In this document: piece after piece, positions 8,586 through 20,728 of the stretch
Numbering within the stretch: the first letter of the stretch is position 1
Layout: each line of letters starts with the position of its first letter
Assembly: GCA_036172665.1 (NCBI GenBank)
Contig: CM069875.1
Location: 10,124,001-10,188,000, forward strand
Origin: Prosopocoilus inquinatus
Lineage: Eukaryota > Arthropoda > Insecta > Coleoptera > Lucanidae
Direction of reading: 5' to 3'
DNA length: 64,000 nt
Position numbers and translations under genes: made by a program
The notes under the pieces: model-generated
What the model was told of the DNA's origin: nothing
The model's database searches: none
The model's input: the letters and a program-made list of their open reading frames with translations, nothing else

Positions 8586-10618
8586 TTCAGTTCTGAGCGT
8601 TATTGTAATAAAATATGATGTTTACTAATAAAGAGAAATTTTCTTTTAAGTGGTCGAAATATTTTCTAAGAAAATCCTTATTAGTAAACGTAAATTTTAT
8701 TCAAGAGATTTTAATAAATGAAATCAGGGACAAAGTTATAAGTTTCTCATAAGTTTGATATTTATTTTTTAATGCATAATAATGACTTAAAACGCAAATC
8801 GAATATCAAGTTATTGCTTACTAAGGATAAACAAAGACATTGGCTTAATATTTATTTTTTGGAGTAATTTTTTGAAAATGTTTACTCCAGCTGAGCTCTA
8901 GCTGTTACATTCCTCCAGATATGTAATGCTTCCGAAAGGGTGGAAAACAATCACCAACTACAATGTTTAGAGAAACATATTTTTTATCTGAAGTGTTTGC
9001 CTTGAAGCCTTTTTGTCACTTGTGGGAACGAAATAGTAATTTGTACAGCAAGTGCATGAAGATGTACTTTTTTGTATAAGTGTGGAGTTTGTGACATGGG
9101 CCGTAGGCGAGCGTCGCAATACCACGAGTGCAAAAAAGGTTTCGCGCAAGTGTTGCAAACTATGATTTAACCCTTGCAGGGCAAATTATTATATTTTTTT
9201 TTCTAATTTTCAGATTTTTTTATACATGGTCAGATAGCTTAAATAAACAAATCATTATAAGGCGTCTTGTATTCTTTTTTAGTATTTGGGTGTCACTTGT
9301 TTGTGCCACCAATTGTCCCGACTAACTTGTTTCAGAAGTAGTTTGAATAGCTAGCGTTAACAACTAAATCCAAAAATTCTTCAGGGGCAAGTATTTCAAT
9401 ATCTTTCAATTTTTATTTTGGAAAATTCCCCGATATAATCTGTTAATAATTTAAAAGTACAATATTTTCCAATTTGTACAATGAAAATGGTATTAATGCA
9501 AAATTACAATAAGAACACTTTCTTTTCGTTTGAAACTGCAGAAAATTTCACCGCTCTCTCTCAAATATCGTTCTATCTTACACAAAATATTTTGATGTTT
9601 TCTGTTTTCCATTTTGATTCATCTCCCACCAAATTTCTAACGGAAACTAGTTCTTTTGGTCTTCTGTCACAGTGTTTCCGGATGGATTATTTTGAATTCA
9701 CTCACTGCAAAAAGCATTCGAAAAGGAAATCAATCAGGATATTGTAAAATATTCAAATGTCAAAGACGCTAGTTCATAACAAACGGTGTTTCGTCCTGTT
9801 TCATTTAAGAATCCTATTTTCAAAATAACTGTTCCAACTTAATGAGTATCTTTTCGCAGATTTTTGAAACTCACCTTAATGCAAAGCAAACCTTGTGAAA
9901 GGTCTGCACGGTTGAATGAACGTCTTTGTCAAATATAAGAGATGAGATTAAGCGCAAATATTTTTCATGTTTTGTTTCGAATGAGTATATCTGTGACTAA
10001 TTCATTTACTCATCAGTTTTCCAGTAAAAATATTTATGTTGTAATGCGGAACTAACTGCTCATGTCAATTCCGCCATATTCTGAGTGAGTAACAGCGATA
10101 CACTCTGCATTTACATTTTCTAATGCCTTGTCTGCACTCGATGATTATTATTGTCATCACATATTATAATAACAAATTGAAAATAAATGTTAAGTATGCG
10201 AATGTAATGTTCTTGTTCGCAACTTATTTGCATCGGCACTTTCATATGTCAAAGTGCTCCAATCTGTGCACGACTTCGCGCTCCCCATAAATAAACGTGG
10301 ACAAGAGTTGCATAACTGCGTTACAACAAATGAATCGATTATTGTCGTATTAAATCATTTCCTTTGATTATTCAATGCAGGGACAATTTAATCCAGGCAG
10401 GGCGTTTAACGTACGAAATGAGCTGTTTTTTTCTAGAAAGTCGTGCTTATCATTTGGAAGACTTTTTCGCACATATTGATATCGATAGATAAAGGCGTAA
10501 AGTCCCAGATTGTATAGGCATGACGATAATTTATAATAATCGCTTCTAGGTATGTTAACAGTAAAAATTCTACACTCTAGAATATTTCAGGAATATGTTA
10601 TTTCAACTCTTAAAATTC
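8586..10618. other. Intergenic DNA without supported features
   Basis: Open frames such as 9128-9325 and 9481-9747 have low-complexity, random-looking translations. No splice-site-supported coding region was seen. Confidence 0.4.
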
Positions 10619-10619
10619 A

Positions 10620-11082
10620 TATACAGGGTGCTGCATTGATAAATGCAACATAGGAAATCCTATGTTAATTTAAAAGTGCCGGAATATTGACTTCCCTAAT
10701 TATTTTACAGTCAAATTCCGTTTAAGTTTCTTAAAGTATTCTGTAAGAAGAATGCGTCTGTGTAGGTTCAGAAGTTTTCATTTGCTCAATTTCAAGATAT
10801 TTTAAAAAGATTGTGAAAACTGGATAGATTAATAAATCTAGTTGTTTTTAAAAAAGATTGAAGCTTTTCCAGTAATAAATAGAATTCCGTTATTGAATCA
10901 TTTTTAAATGTCTTGAAACTAAGCAAATAAAAAATTGTCAAACCGCGCGGACAGATTTACCTTGAATAGTATTTTAAAAAATCTAAATGGAATTTTGGTG
11001 TAAAATAATTAGGGAATATTTAAACACCTTTAAATTAATGTGGGATTTCTTATGTTGTGTTCATTAATGCACGTCCTGCATA
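10620..11082. mobile_element. Foldback MITE with atacagggtgctgca ends
   Basis: The left arm starts tacagggtgctgcattgat and includes taggaaatcctatgttaatt. The right arm is its diverged complement, ending taatgcacgtcctgcata. TA dinucleotides at both edges fit a Tc1/mariner-type MITE. There is no open frame inside. Confidence 0.65.
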
Positions 11083-11093
11083 CCTAACATTGA

Positions 11094-11595
11094 TATACAG
11101 GGCGAGTGTGGAGCAATGGAACAAATTTCATATATACAGAATGTAATCAAATTAGTTTCATATATTAATACCGCAAGTTTCTCAACATGTAAGAGAATTA
11201 ATGCTGCAACTACCAAAAGTCTAGCTCAAAAATAAAAAATATTACCTAGTGACTCTTTTGTTTGAGAACTACTGGTTAATTTCTTTCATTTTTCACCAAA
11301 AAAAATTCATATTTGCAGAAATCACTTTCTTAAGTGATAAAGAACTTACAGTTTTGATATGTGAAACTTATTTGATTACACGCTCTATATTGTGCACGTA
11401 AAAATAAGTAAAAAAAAAAAAAACTCAAATGTTGTAATTCGATTTTTATTTGTTTTCGAGTTGTAACGTTTTTAACAAAATACCTTACATAATATTTTGT
11501 TTTTCAAAACATAGAACGTCTGAGCTTTTTACTTATTTTTACGTGTACAATACATTCCTGAAGTTTGTATCATTCCTCCGCACTCACCATGTATA
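11094..11595. mobile_element. MITE with tatacagggcgagtg ends
   Basis: The left end tatacagggcgagtgtggag pairs with the right end ctccgcactcaccatgtata (imperfect complement). A second inverted pair inside (ttgtgcacgtaaaaataagt near 11392 and its complement near 11531-11551) gives a nested hairpin. It starts 11 bp after the previous MITE. Confidence 0.65.
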
Positions 11596-13059
11596 ATTTT
11601 TCAAACCGATAAATTTGAATCTGAATAAATAATTGTGAAACAAAAAATAATTAGAATAAATAATTCGAACAAAAGATGAATAAAACAAAGTAAATGCTTC
11701 ATTTTTTTTATTTAGCATTAAAAAAATAATAGGAGTATTTGAACTAAAAACATTTTCTTGATTTTATTCAAATTCACTCAAGGTACATTCTCCCTCAACA
11801 AAAATACTTCAGCTAAAAGTACCCCACTTTTTATTAAAAATATTTGAATTATGCAGAAATAATTGCTAATTAAAACGCCACCATATGGTTAGCCAAATCG
11901 TTAATGAGCACATGTGGTTCAGCATAAAAAGAAACTAATTCGATAAACATAATTAAAGCGGCGAGCTCCAGTCGGCTTCAGCCATAAATTTACAATGACA
12001 AATTTTTCAGGAAATTGAATCACCAGTGTGTTCGTAAATATTTACCAAAAACCAGTATGAATTCCAAAACTTTCCGATTTTCCATTACAACACGTCTCAT
12101 ACGAACGTCGTTTATCAGGACTTTACTTCGCCGCAGGGTGAGGTTGATTAAATTGATTGGGACAGAAGTCTTGGCCCTCATGTAATGCGCCAGGAACAGA
12201 CTCACCACCGCGTCCCGAATTCCGACATTCGCAGTTTGATATGCACTACCAATAAGGAACTTCTGCGGCCAATAGCTCCATTAGCTTTGCGATGGAAGTC
12301 GTCGATGGGAAAATTTCAAATAGGATTTTTTTAGAATATTACCTGCAACAAAAAATAAAGGAATATCAGTCACTGACGCTGGATGAAAATTAAATTTCGA
12401 AATTGCATGAAAGTTTTATGTACTAAATTGAAAAAAGGAACTTAAACCGCTCCATTAGGTAGTCGCCAATTAGGGTTAATTTCTTATAACGGACTGTAAT
12501 TACAGTGCCCGTGGTCCTTTAAAAGAGAATAATTTAATTTCGACTAGACATCCTTTCCTTCGTTAATTGAGGGTTTGTTTCAAAACTTGGAAAAGGCAAG
12601 CGAAAATACAAATTAAGTTGTCTTCATTAACGCAAGAGTAAAAAAGTCTGCTTTGAAAATTGCCGCAAAACGGATTAACATTTTAAGTGCGATTTTCTTT
12701 TTTTAATTTAAAAAACAAGTATCTACGAGCTACTTATGCTTTTTTTTTCGAAAAATGTAAACCATTTTATGTCAATAAAACTGTCTAAAGGTCGGTCTTT
12801 TAAATTTCTTTCACACTAAAAAAGAAAAAATGAGAAAAATAATGTGTAGGTTGCTATGCAAAGTAGAAGAATTAGACGTCTTTTAAATATTACGTACCTC
12901 TTTTGAATGCACTCTGCTAATGACATAATGTCTTTAACTTAAAAGGAAGTTAACAGACCGAACCTTAAATATTAAACACAAATGTATCAAAATTGAAATA
13001 TCTACTACATTCACAGGGTGTGGTACTCAAGTTAAGTTTTGTATTGATGACATTTTTAG
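11596..13059. other. Intergenic DNA without supported features
   Basis: AT-rich; no coding region or repeat boundary was seen on either strand. Confidence 0.4.
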
Positions 13060-13340
13060 AAAAAAGTTTTTTTTTATCTTGAACCGGAGAGAATTATGAT
13101 TGGAAATACACTCAACGTTTCGCTGTAGATTAATAGCTTCGTCAGGAATGAAAAAAGGAAATAAACAAGTTGTCAGGAGAAATAAGAAGGTAACAGCTTG
13201 TTTATTTACTTTTTTCGCTCTTGACGAAACTATTAATCTATAACGAAACGTTGAGTTATTTCCAATCATAATTCTGTCCGGTTCAAGATTAAGAAAACTT
13301 TTTACTTACATTTCTCATTGGACAAGATTCAACTTCAATG
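13060..13340. mobile_element. HHR family 2 foldback, head-to-head pair
   Basis: Two outward halves face each other. The left half carries the minus-strand hammerhead at 13109-13150, listed separately. The right half carries a plus-strand copy near 13205-13250 whose box 1 reads UUGACGA. Outer arms with ccggagagaattatgattgg and its complement are near perfect. It ends with the shared tail ggacaagattcaacttcaat. Confidence 0.72.
13109..13150 (-). ncRNA. Hammerhead-like ribozyme, family 2
   Basis: Minus-strand order: CAUUC, CUGACGA (13145-13139), stem II GCUAU/ACAGC with one mismatch, GAAA (13121-13118), CGUU, GAGUG. Stem I CAUUC/GAGUG pairs over 5 bp with one G-U. Stem III is only the palindrome ACGU, giving GUU as cleavage triplet. 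One extra A separates box 1 from stem II compared with the consensus. Such minimal stem III forms are known from Penelope-like elements and need dimers to work well. Activity is uncertain. Confidence 0.6.
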
Positions 13341-13679
13341 ATGACATTTTAGTTCGTTTTCAGGTACAAATCGACAACAAAACACATTCTTAGAATGTAT
13401 CAAACCAATATACTTATAACAAGATTAAATTTAAAATAGAAATAGAAACAAACAATTAATTTCTTAGATTTAACCATAAAAACAATCAATAATAAATTGG
13501 ATGTTTCTTCTACACACCTTACTAATACAAAATAGCAGCATATAATGGATAAAACAAATAGCATACAACAATAACTATAAACCAGTAAACACTAATCATA
13601 TTTTATCTAAAAAGATGTTTCGAAAATCTACCCAATTACCAAATAGTAACACTGATAATCAGACTGCGGAAGTTTAGGC

Positions 13680-13846
13680 ATTTGCCTTTTCTATTTGTTA
13701 AACAGTACTTTGATAGGACCTGGTTATAAATACATTTTATGTAGTTACTGTTTCAATGGTAAAGTTTTATAATGCCTATTTTTGCCTATTGCCTATGGAT
13801 AAATGCCTATTTCAGACAAAAATGCCTATATTGTGCCTTTTTCGAA
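13680..13846. repeat. TGCCTAT-motif repeat region
   Basis: The motif tgcctat or gcctat recurs about six times within roughly 170 bp (for example tgcctatttttgcctattgc near 13772-13791). A related gtgcctat lies near 18023 and gcgcctaa/gtgcctaa lie near 18687-18715. Clustered short motifs like these are typical of transposon subterminal regions, but the element is not identified. Confidence 0.4.
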
Positions 13847-15302
13847 TGTCCGAGCGAAACTGATTTTTTCGCCGAAACCGAAACCGAATTTCGGCCGAAA
13901 CCGAAACTTATTCAAAGTAAGTTAGAGATGGTGATACTAAAGTCTAAATAAATAGTTTTACTTATTAATAACTATATGTTAAAAAGTTATGCAGTGACCG
14001 CCAAAAAGTTCGCACCATATGGGAAAATTTTTTATTATTGATTCTTTTTAAATCTCTTTGCGCCAATAGTTTGTGCATGTTCGATAACAAATGTAAGCAG
14101 GACAATGCAGGTGAGTAACGTTTAGTGCTGCTAAAAATAGCACTTATTTAAGATACGAAAATTAAAAAATTGTTGTAATTTGGAATTGCTGAACGTATTA
14201 GACAAAATTTTAGTAGGATTCAATGGGTATTTATAAAATGTGTAATTTGATTGTCAAACATATTCTCTTCGGTCTAGAATTCGAAAAAAGGAAGATTTTC
14301 GATATTCTCAGTTTTGTTCAAGATGTAAAGCAGTCAATGGCCACTTGGTACTTACCTCTTACGAATGGTTAGCATATTCATTCATATTCAGAAAAAATAT
14401 TTAATAGAATAGATTTTCCTCTTGGATTCCGAATTGTTGCTTGCACAAGAAAATTTTAAACAATTTTCACGTTTCTGGTGCAAGTCCTAAGCAGACCGAA
14501 AATTGCAAAAATTGCATCTGCTTTTCGGTTTGGACCCGTTTAATATCCGTATAAAATCGATATTTTTCATGGTAGCCGTGAAATCGTATTTACTGTTTGT
14601 GCCAATGTCGATTTTACAAGTACGGCTTTAAATGGGTCCAAACCAGAAAGTAGACGCAATTCTTGCAATTTTCGGTCTGCTTAGGCTAAGTTAGGGTTAG
14701 AAGATTTGATAGATAAAAAAGGTCTTGCACCGGAAACATGACATATCGTTTCAAATTTTCTTGTGCAGGTGACAGTTAAAAACCCATACATGAATAAGCT
14801 AACCATTCGTAAGAGGTAAGGACCAAATGCCCATTTACTTCTTCATATCTTGAGCAAAACTGAGAATATCGAAAATCTTCATTTTTTTAGAAATACTAGA
14901 CCGAAGGAAATCTTGTCTGGCAATCAAGACCACCACCAGCATTGTTCTACTTATATTTGGTTATCGAACATGCACAAACTATTGGCGCAAAAAGTTTTAT
15001 AAAAAAATCAATAATAAAAAAATTTCCCATATGGTGCGAACTTTTTGGCGGTCACTGTATTGTAAGACAAAAACAAAACAATTTAAAATTTTAGACTCTG
15101 CCATATTTTACGAAAGTTAAAAGAGGATTTAAATTTTTTTAGCAAGTTATTCGTATGTACCCGTGTAATTTGTTATTTTCCACCCTAAAATGAGTGCTAA
15201 GGCATGCCGAATGCAGTTTCGGTTATAACCGAAGGTTCGGCTGTATTTTTGGCCGAATCACGCAAATGTAGCCGAAACCGAAACCTAATCTTGGGTCGGA
15301 CA
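13847..15302. mobile_element. Element with TGTCCGA ends and CCGAAAC subterminal repeats
   Basis: The left end tgtccga (13847-13853) and right end tcggaca (15296-15302) are inverted. Next to each are repeats of gccgaaaccgaaac (13870-13915 and 15270-15285). This resembles a non-autonomous hAT-type element, but no convincing 8-bp target duplication was seen. Most of its interior is the foldback element 13992-15057, which inserted into it. Confidence 0.45.
13992..15057. mobile_element. Long foldback element, cagtgaccgcc ends (copy 1)
   Basis: The ends cagtgaccgccaaaaagttc and its complement are near perfect over more than 45 bp, and a TA follows the right end. Inversion continues inward, including cgaacatgcacaaactattg near 14968 against its complement near 14062. 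A central palindromic module repeats tttggacccgttta in both orientations. It is homologous over most of its length to 25431-26707. The ends and TA target indicate the Tc1/mariner superfamily. There is no transposase. Confidence 0.75.
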
Positions 15303-16436
15303 CTACCTTTTCCCTAAAAATTCTCAGAATAAATTTTAAATTTGCGTAACTTAGGGTTGATTTCGTAATCGATACAAACGAGAGACTTTTATGTAAGAGT
15401 CACATTCTGATGTGTAAATAACTACGTTTTCGCATTTTCTTGGACATGGATTGTGACTTTACTTTTAAAGTCTGCTTTAGTTAGGTTATGAAAGCGGGCC
15501 TTAGAATGAAAATGATTGAAAACTGAATGCAACCGTTATTATTGTATAAAAAATGAGACAGCTACAATTTTTTTTAGAATCTTGTACAGTGGCGATCAAA
15601 CGAATCGAGACCGATTCATAGTTTTATAACTCTTACTACCAGCGTCAACAAGGATATGATTAGCTTGCAGAAATCTCCATTAGGCTGATCTGGACATACT
15701 CTAAGGAAACCCCTGGATGGCAAGAATTGCGGCTTTTTTATTCAAAATGTTCAAACTATCGGACATGAATATCTTTGTTTTTAAAATGTTTTCATCGATA
15801 TACCTAACTTCATGCGGTCCATTTGATTTTGATTATTAAAATTAATTTAAAAAAATTAAAACCTCTCTTTCACCCCACTTGCAGGAAATTTATGCATATT
15901 ATTTATGTTGAAATTAATTAATATTTACCATCAAGTAGGTCGTGATTTTATTTTGTGTGGAGTTACATAAAGTTTCTCTTTCGTTAAAGTTTATTTTCCT
16001 TTGTTTACACTAAATATTTTGGGTGTTGGGATTATTTAATCAGAAATAACTTCAGTACATCCGTTGTGCAATTAGAGCGACATTGTCCCTGTCTTAAAAT
16101 GATTCACCGCTCAAGAAAATTTAGCCCAAAACTCGTTATAAATTGTCAGTTATGTAAGTGGCAAGATAAAGGAAAATAAAAGTAAGGGATCGTAAGTCAG
16201 TGTAATGTTAGCATCGGTGGTGTGAGCTTGTGAAGTGCACCGGTCGAGAAATTAGAATCCAGGTTAGTGTGGGGTTCATTATTTACATAGAGTCTAACGA
16301 TTTTACACTGCTAATATCGCTGAATGAACAGCTGGTAACAATTTATCAATCAGATGGTTAAAAAGTCGGTGCAGTCGTTGACTGATACCAGTTAATTGTT
16401 TGCTAATCCACGTTATGCGGGCGGGTCGTTGCGTGG
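15303..16436. other. Intergenic DNA with one Tc1-like end
   Basis: The sequence tacagtggcgatcaaacgaa at about 15586-15605 resembles the left end of Tc1-type elements, but no right end or transposase was found. The rest shows no supported feature. Confidence 0.35.
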
Positions 16437-16708
16437 CATTCCTGAAACCTACTGGGTGCGTTTTCCCCCAGTAGACTGTGAGGAGGGAACCTCGTGCGTT
16501 TTCCCTTGGTTCCATTGCACTACCTACAGCAGGCTATGGTTATCCTAGCCGGGGAATGCTAGTCTGTTTTACAAGTTTATGATTAGATTCCTGAAACCTA
16601 CTGGGTGCGTTTTCCCCCAGTAGACTGTGAGGAGGGAACCTCGTGCGTTTTCCCTTGGTTCCATTGCACTACCTACAGCGGGCTATGGTTATCCTAGCCG
16701 GGGAATGC
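16437..16708. repeat. GC-rich structured direct duplication, 149-bp period
   Basis: About 122 bp (16437-16559) recurs at 16586-16708 with one visible difference (cagcaggc against cagcgggc), separated by about 26 bp. Each copy can fold into consecutive hairpins: ctactggg/cccagtag (16449-16474), ggaacc/ggttcc (16486-16513) and ggcta/tagcc (16532-16550). The first two carry the same gtgcgttttcc motif in their loops. It is far more GC-rich than the surroundings. It was not recognised; a structured RNA, a UTR-like relic of a mobile element or a viral insertion are possibilities. Confidence 0.6.
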
Positions 16709-18040
16709 TAATGATAGTTATTTTCTAAGTTGACCCTGCAGAACGTGGAGGTTTGTGCGTTTCTGAACGTAAACTAGTTGATTCACGGTTACCACCATGG
16801 AAGCCTGACTTTAGTTACTGCTGAAAGTTGATTGACTTACATTGATTACCGAAACGGCGTTTCCTGTGTAAAGCGAAGGTTAGCCTAGAGGAGCACATTT
16901 ATACAAAGAACAGTGTTCATTAGCGATATTAGAAGCAGGTGAAGTTGTTGTATAATGGTTGAACCGGCCAGTACATTACATAATGATTAAAGTAATCGGT
17001 CTATGAAATTCTGATTTCGGAAAAATACTTCAGTGGTTCATTTACATAATCCAGCTAGTTAGTCATATAATATTGCTATTCTGTGACAAATAAACAAAAG
17101 AAATAAATATTGATTCAATTTCGCATTTGATTTGAACCGTAGTCTTACATTTGTTAGGTTGGCTATTATAATAAAATTAGATAAAATAATTTCGTGTCAT
17201 TGTAACATATGCCAAAATGTGACACTACAAATCAGATAGATCAACCAGTGTTGTCAACTCTCAATTTTAAGAAATATCCGTCAGAAGGTTACTTCTACAA
17301 GTCAATTTGTTATGTAAATAATTAATTATTTTATGTCAAAATGCGAAATGAAAATTGCTGTGCAAAAAGCATTTATAAGGTACCAAACGGACAGGCCAGA
17401 TTTGGGGAAAATGGAAAATATTGAAAGATTAGAGGAAATGTTTGCAGTGAATACAATATTTCAAATTTGCAAGCGTACTTTTCATTTAGAAATATTTATT
17501 GTAGGTGTCAGAAAATGTATAAGTTATATATTGACCAAAAAACGAGACGATTTGAAAAGTTGTTCTTCTGGAAACGTACTGCCATGGACAAATTTTTAAA
17601 TTACATGATTAGAAAATTTGGAACGACTAATTTAGCAGTATAATTTGAAAAATGAATATTTCACTTTGAACAAATTACTTGCAGACGCACGAGAGACATT
17701 CGAATGTAATGGGAGCAGATCAACTTAATTTAAAATTATTAAAACTAGGAGTTATAAGCACAAAAAGGTTAATGGACTTGGAATTACATTTTTGAGCAAA
17801 TTCTTACAGTTTCAAACATTGCAACATTGCTTCATTCGCAGTAACCTTAAACTCAAAATCAAAATGACTTTCTTTGTCAAAGTTTAGTACCACTTTTCTC
17901 CTAAACTTTCAGGGCATACTTCGATGGTAAATAAATTTTAAAAAAACAGATATTAGTTTACTTGATTTTCTTGCGATATAAAATGTTATATAAATATTTT
18001 GGCGACTATTTATACTTTATTTGTGCCTATTCTGTACATA
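16709..18040. other. Intergenic DNA, one weak coding-like stretch
   Basis: An 88-codon frame at 17333-17599 on the plus strand contains a charged segment (DRPDLGKMENIERLEEM) that looks protein-like, then becomes random. It could be a decayed transposon gene; no family was recognised. Nothing else was seen. Confidence 0.3.
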
Positions 18041-18666
18041 CAGTGCTCTTTTTAACTGTGGCCATAGGGATTTACATGGAAAAAACGTGTTAACTTTTGT
18101 TCTGCCAAAGATTTTAGTCAAATTTTATTTTCTAATAATCTATTACACAATTTATTACAAACTACATATTAGCAGAATAATTTGCGCTTTGTTAGTTTCA
18201 ATATTTTAACATTAAAAGTTCACATTAATAGGAGTTATAAATATTAACCGAGTAGGCCAAAGTCAAAATATAATTAACACGCATTTAAAATTACTAAAAA
18301 CAGGCGTTTATTTAAATAACATAGTTTGAAAATTAACGGAAACGAAACAATTGCGCCTCTCTTCATCGCAACGGTGTAAACAGATATTTTTGTTACATTT
18401 GTGTTCTGATGTGAACAGCACAATGACAAATTAATTTTTAACGTTGACCTACTCGATTGATTTGTTCTTTAATAATTTCAACTTTTAATCGTAAAATAAT
18501 TAAATTAATGACACGCCTGTTATTCTGGTAGTGTGTATTATGTAATAAATTGTATAATCGATTATTAAAAACTAAAACTTGCCCAGTCTTTAGCAGAACA
18601 AAAGTTAACACGAGGCAAAATTTTCTCCATGTAAATCCCTATGGCTACAGTTAAAAAAAAACACTG
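18041..18666. mobile_element. MITE with cagtgctctttttaactg ends, TA target
   Basis: The left arm holds cagtg and catagggatttacatgg; the right arm is its complement, ending cactg at 18666. TA flanks both sides (18039-18040 and 18667-18668). Arms extend about 100 bp with small indels. Non-autonomous Tc1/mariner type. Its flanks contain gcctat/gcctaa motifs, so it probably inserted into the older element also seen at 13680. Confidence 0.72.
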
Positions 18667-19557
18667 TATATGAACTTTTTTTAGGCGCCTAAAATTGAAT
18701 TTTATAGTGCCTAAACTTACGCAGTCTACTGTTAATAAATTTAAAACATCACATATATCGGACAATGTCCACTTAAAATTAGTAAATTTCTAAAGTAACA
18801 AAGCATTCAAGTAACATTTAAACAGGGAGTATACCTACTGGTCCGGCTAGAAACCCTCTATTTAGAGACTGGCAGAATTAGCCATCTTTCAGTAAAAAAG
18901 TTCCGTCAGTGTCAAATTAACATCATTATCTAACCTTGCTTGATCTTCAAATTTCAAATTTCAGCAAAAAAAAGTCCCGTCAGTGCCAAACTGACATTAT
19001 TACCTAACCTTGCTTGCTTATTTTCAATGTCAAATTCAAGTGTTGACGCCAAACTGCAGTTCCATTCTTTCTTATGATTGGCTGAACAACATTTTTGCTG
19101 AAATATGGCGAAACCAATTAAGATGCACACTATTGTACCAGACTGTAACTAGAGGGTCTGTAGGTCCGGCAATAGGATTGAATGGTTTTGTATGAAAATA
19201 CTGTTTATTTACGTGGAAACGTGGAATAGTAATAAAATTGTACCTTATTGTTGAAGGTTTTGTGTTACAATAGCAAATTGGCCGATCAACCAACGGAACA
19301 TTGCTTAAAATCGTTTATCCCGACCCAGTCCATCGTGCACACTCAGAGGCATTTTCGTCATGAATTTAATTTACCAGTGTGCACTGAACAAACAAAAAAC
19401 AAAAACTCCATTTTGAGATGAGTAACAGATTTATTTACAATTTGGTCATCTGCGACGAAACTCAATGCCACTTTAGTGGATAGGTTAATAGGATGGACTT
19501 ACTGCTTTGAAGAAAACTACCACACAGGTAGTCAGTTCAGTTTTGTAATGTTGAGAT
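18667..19557. other. Intergenic DNA without supported features
   Basis: A short imperfect direct repeat (gtcagtgtcaaattaacatc near 18905 and gtcagtgccaaactgacatt near 18979) is the only structure seen. Confidence 0.4.
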
Positions 19558-19760
19558 TTGTGTCTGACTGAATTCCAAAGAATGGATCAGTACGAAGTCT
19601 GGCTTCAACAGGATAACATCTCAGTGCGTACAGCTAGACAAACCATGACTGTTCTACAGCGAATGTTCTCGAATCGCCTAATTTCAAAAGTTTGGCGAAA
19701 TTGCACAGTTTGCAAGATCGCCGAATGGTTTCGGATTATTTTCTGTAGAGATTTTAAAGT
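19558..19760 (+). pseudogene. Tc1/mariner-type transposase fragment
   Basis: The translation contains WLQQDNISVRTARQTMTVL then QRMFSNRLISK, matching the region around the second catalytic aspartate in mariner-like transposases (consensus style: WxQQDGAxxHTAxxTM...FxxRxIS). After LISK the frame no longer matches, and the expected WPxRSPDLxPLDFFLWG block is missing. Upstream domains are also missing. It is a truncated relic, unrelated in detail to the intact copy at 50109. Confidence 0.6.
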
Positions 19761-19910
19761 GCATAGAGATAAATTCGATAAATTAAGATTTATTCAGAAA
19801 CGTTACGCTCAATTTTAGGAATAGATTGCAGGAACGCGTAGCAGAAGAAGGCACCGGCGCAGGCAGTTACCTGAGGGAAGTAATCTTTACAAACTGAAAG
19901 TGTTATAATG

Positions 19911-20094
19911 AGAGAATGGGACTTGGTACATGTAGCAGTGGAAGGGACGAATAGGAGCGGGCGGTCGCGCCTTCGCCTCCTGGGTCGATTTAAATGTAGT
20001 AGGACTGCGATTCAAATCAATGGAGGATGCGAAGGCGCGACCGCCCGCTCCTATTCGTCCCTTCCACTGCTACATGTACCAAGTCCCGTTCTCT
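19911..20094. mobile_element. GC-rich hairpin element
   Basis: The left arm 19911-19980 and right arm 20022-20094 are near-perfect complements over about 70 bp, for example aatgggacttggtacatgta against its complement. Arms are GC-rich (gcgggcggtcgcgcc), in strong contrast to the surroundings. The loop is about 40 bp. It is probably a foldback MITE; tataat occurs just outside each end, a possible target duplication. Confidence 0.65.
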
Positions 20095-20728
20095 TAATAT
20101 AATAAGTTACCAGAATTGTATTTTACATTTTCGTAACAGTTAGCATAAATATATTCTTTGTTTCTTCACAGTAGCTTATTAAAAACTATTCAATCCTCTT
20201 GCCGGGCCCTATATAAACTAACATGTAGGACAAACTGAACAAACATTAAAAAAACGCATATCAGAGCACAGAAACTCATTTATCTAGAAAGACACCGACT
20301 CCTCCTGCGCATTTAATAGACAACAACAACTACAGTCCCAATTTGGAATTCGTAACACTACATATAGAAAGGGAAGGTACAAAATTAAATGAACTTGAAT
20401 CATTACAAATTAAATTTGCTTGAATCACTACAAATAAATAAACTTAAAAACTTGAATTTATTTAGACGACCAAATTGAAATGAATAACTCACCCTTATTA
20501 AATTTATTTTGTTAGTAAACGTCTGTTATATTTCCACTCCCGCATCCGTAATTCATAGAATTATAGTATTCAAAAAGACTGTATTTCAAAAAGCAGGTAG
20601 CTTTCGGTTCTTATAAGAAGTCGTTTTATAATTCACATTAGTTTATTGGTTTTACATCTGAAGAAGATACTGTGTGTCGAAGCAATTGTTGTGTAATTAA
20701 TACTAAACTGTGAAAATTTCAAAACTGC
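20095..20728. other. Intergenic DNA without supported features
   Basis: Contains the hammerhead-like string catctgaagaagatactgtg at about 20656 and little else; see the rejected list. Confidence 0.4.

Noticed and set aside
13680..13846. Spaced TGCCTAT repeats as a CRISPR array
   Set aside because: Motif is only 6-8 bp with irregular spacing in eukaryotic DNA. It fits transposon subterminal repeats.
16303..16515. 70-codon minus-strand frame with protein-like composition
   Set aside because: It crosses the duplicated hairpin block, so conservation there is more easily explained by the duplication or RNA structure. No family was recognised.
20656..20700. Hammerhead-like string ctgaagaagatactgtgtgt followed by cgaagc
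   Set aside because: Box 2 reads GAAG instead of GAAA, and neither stem II nor stem III pairs. At best a very old relic.
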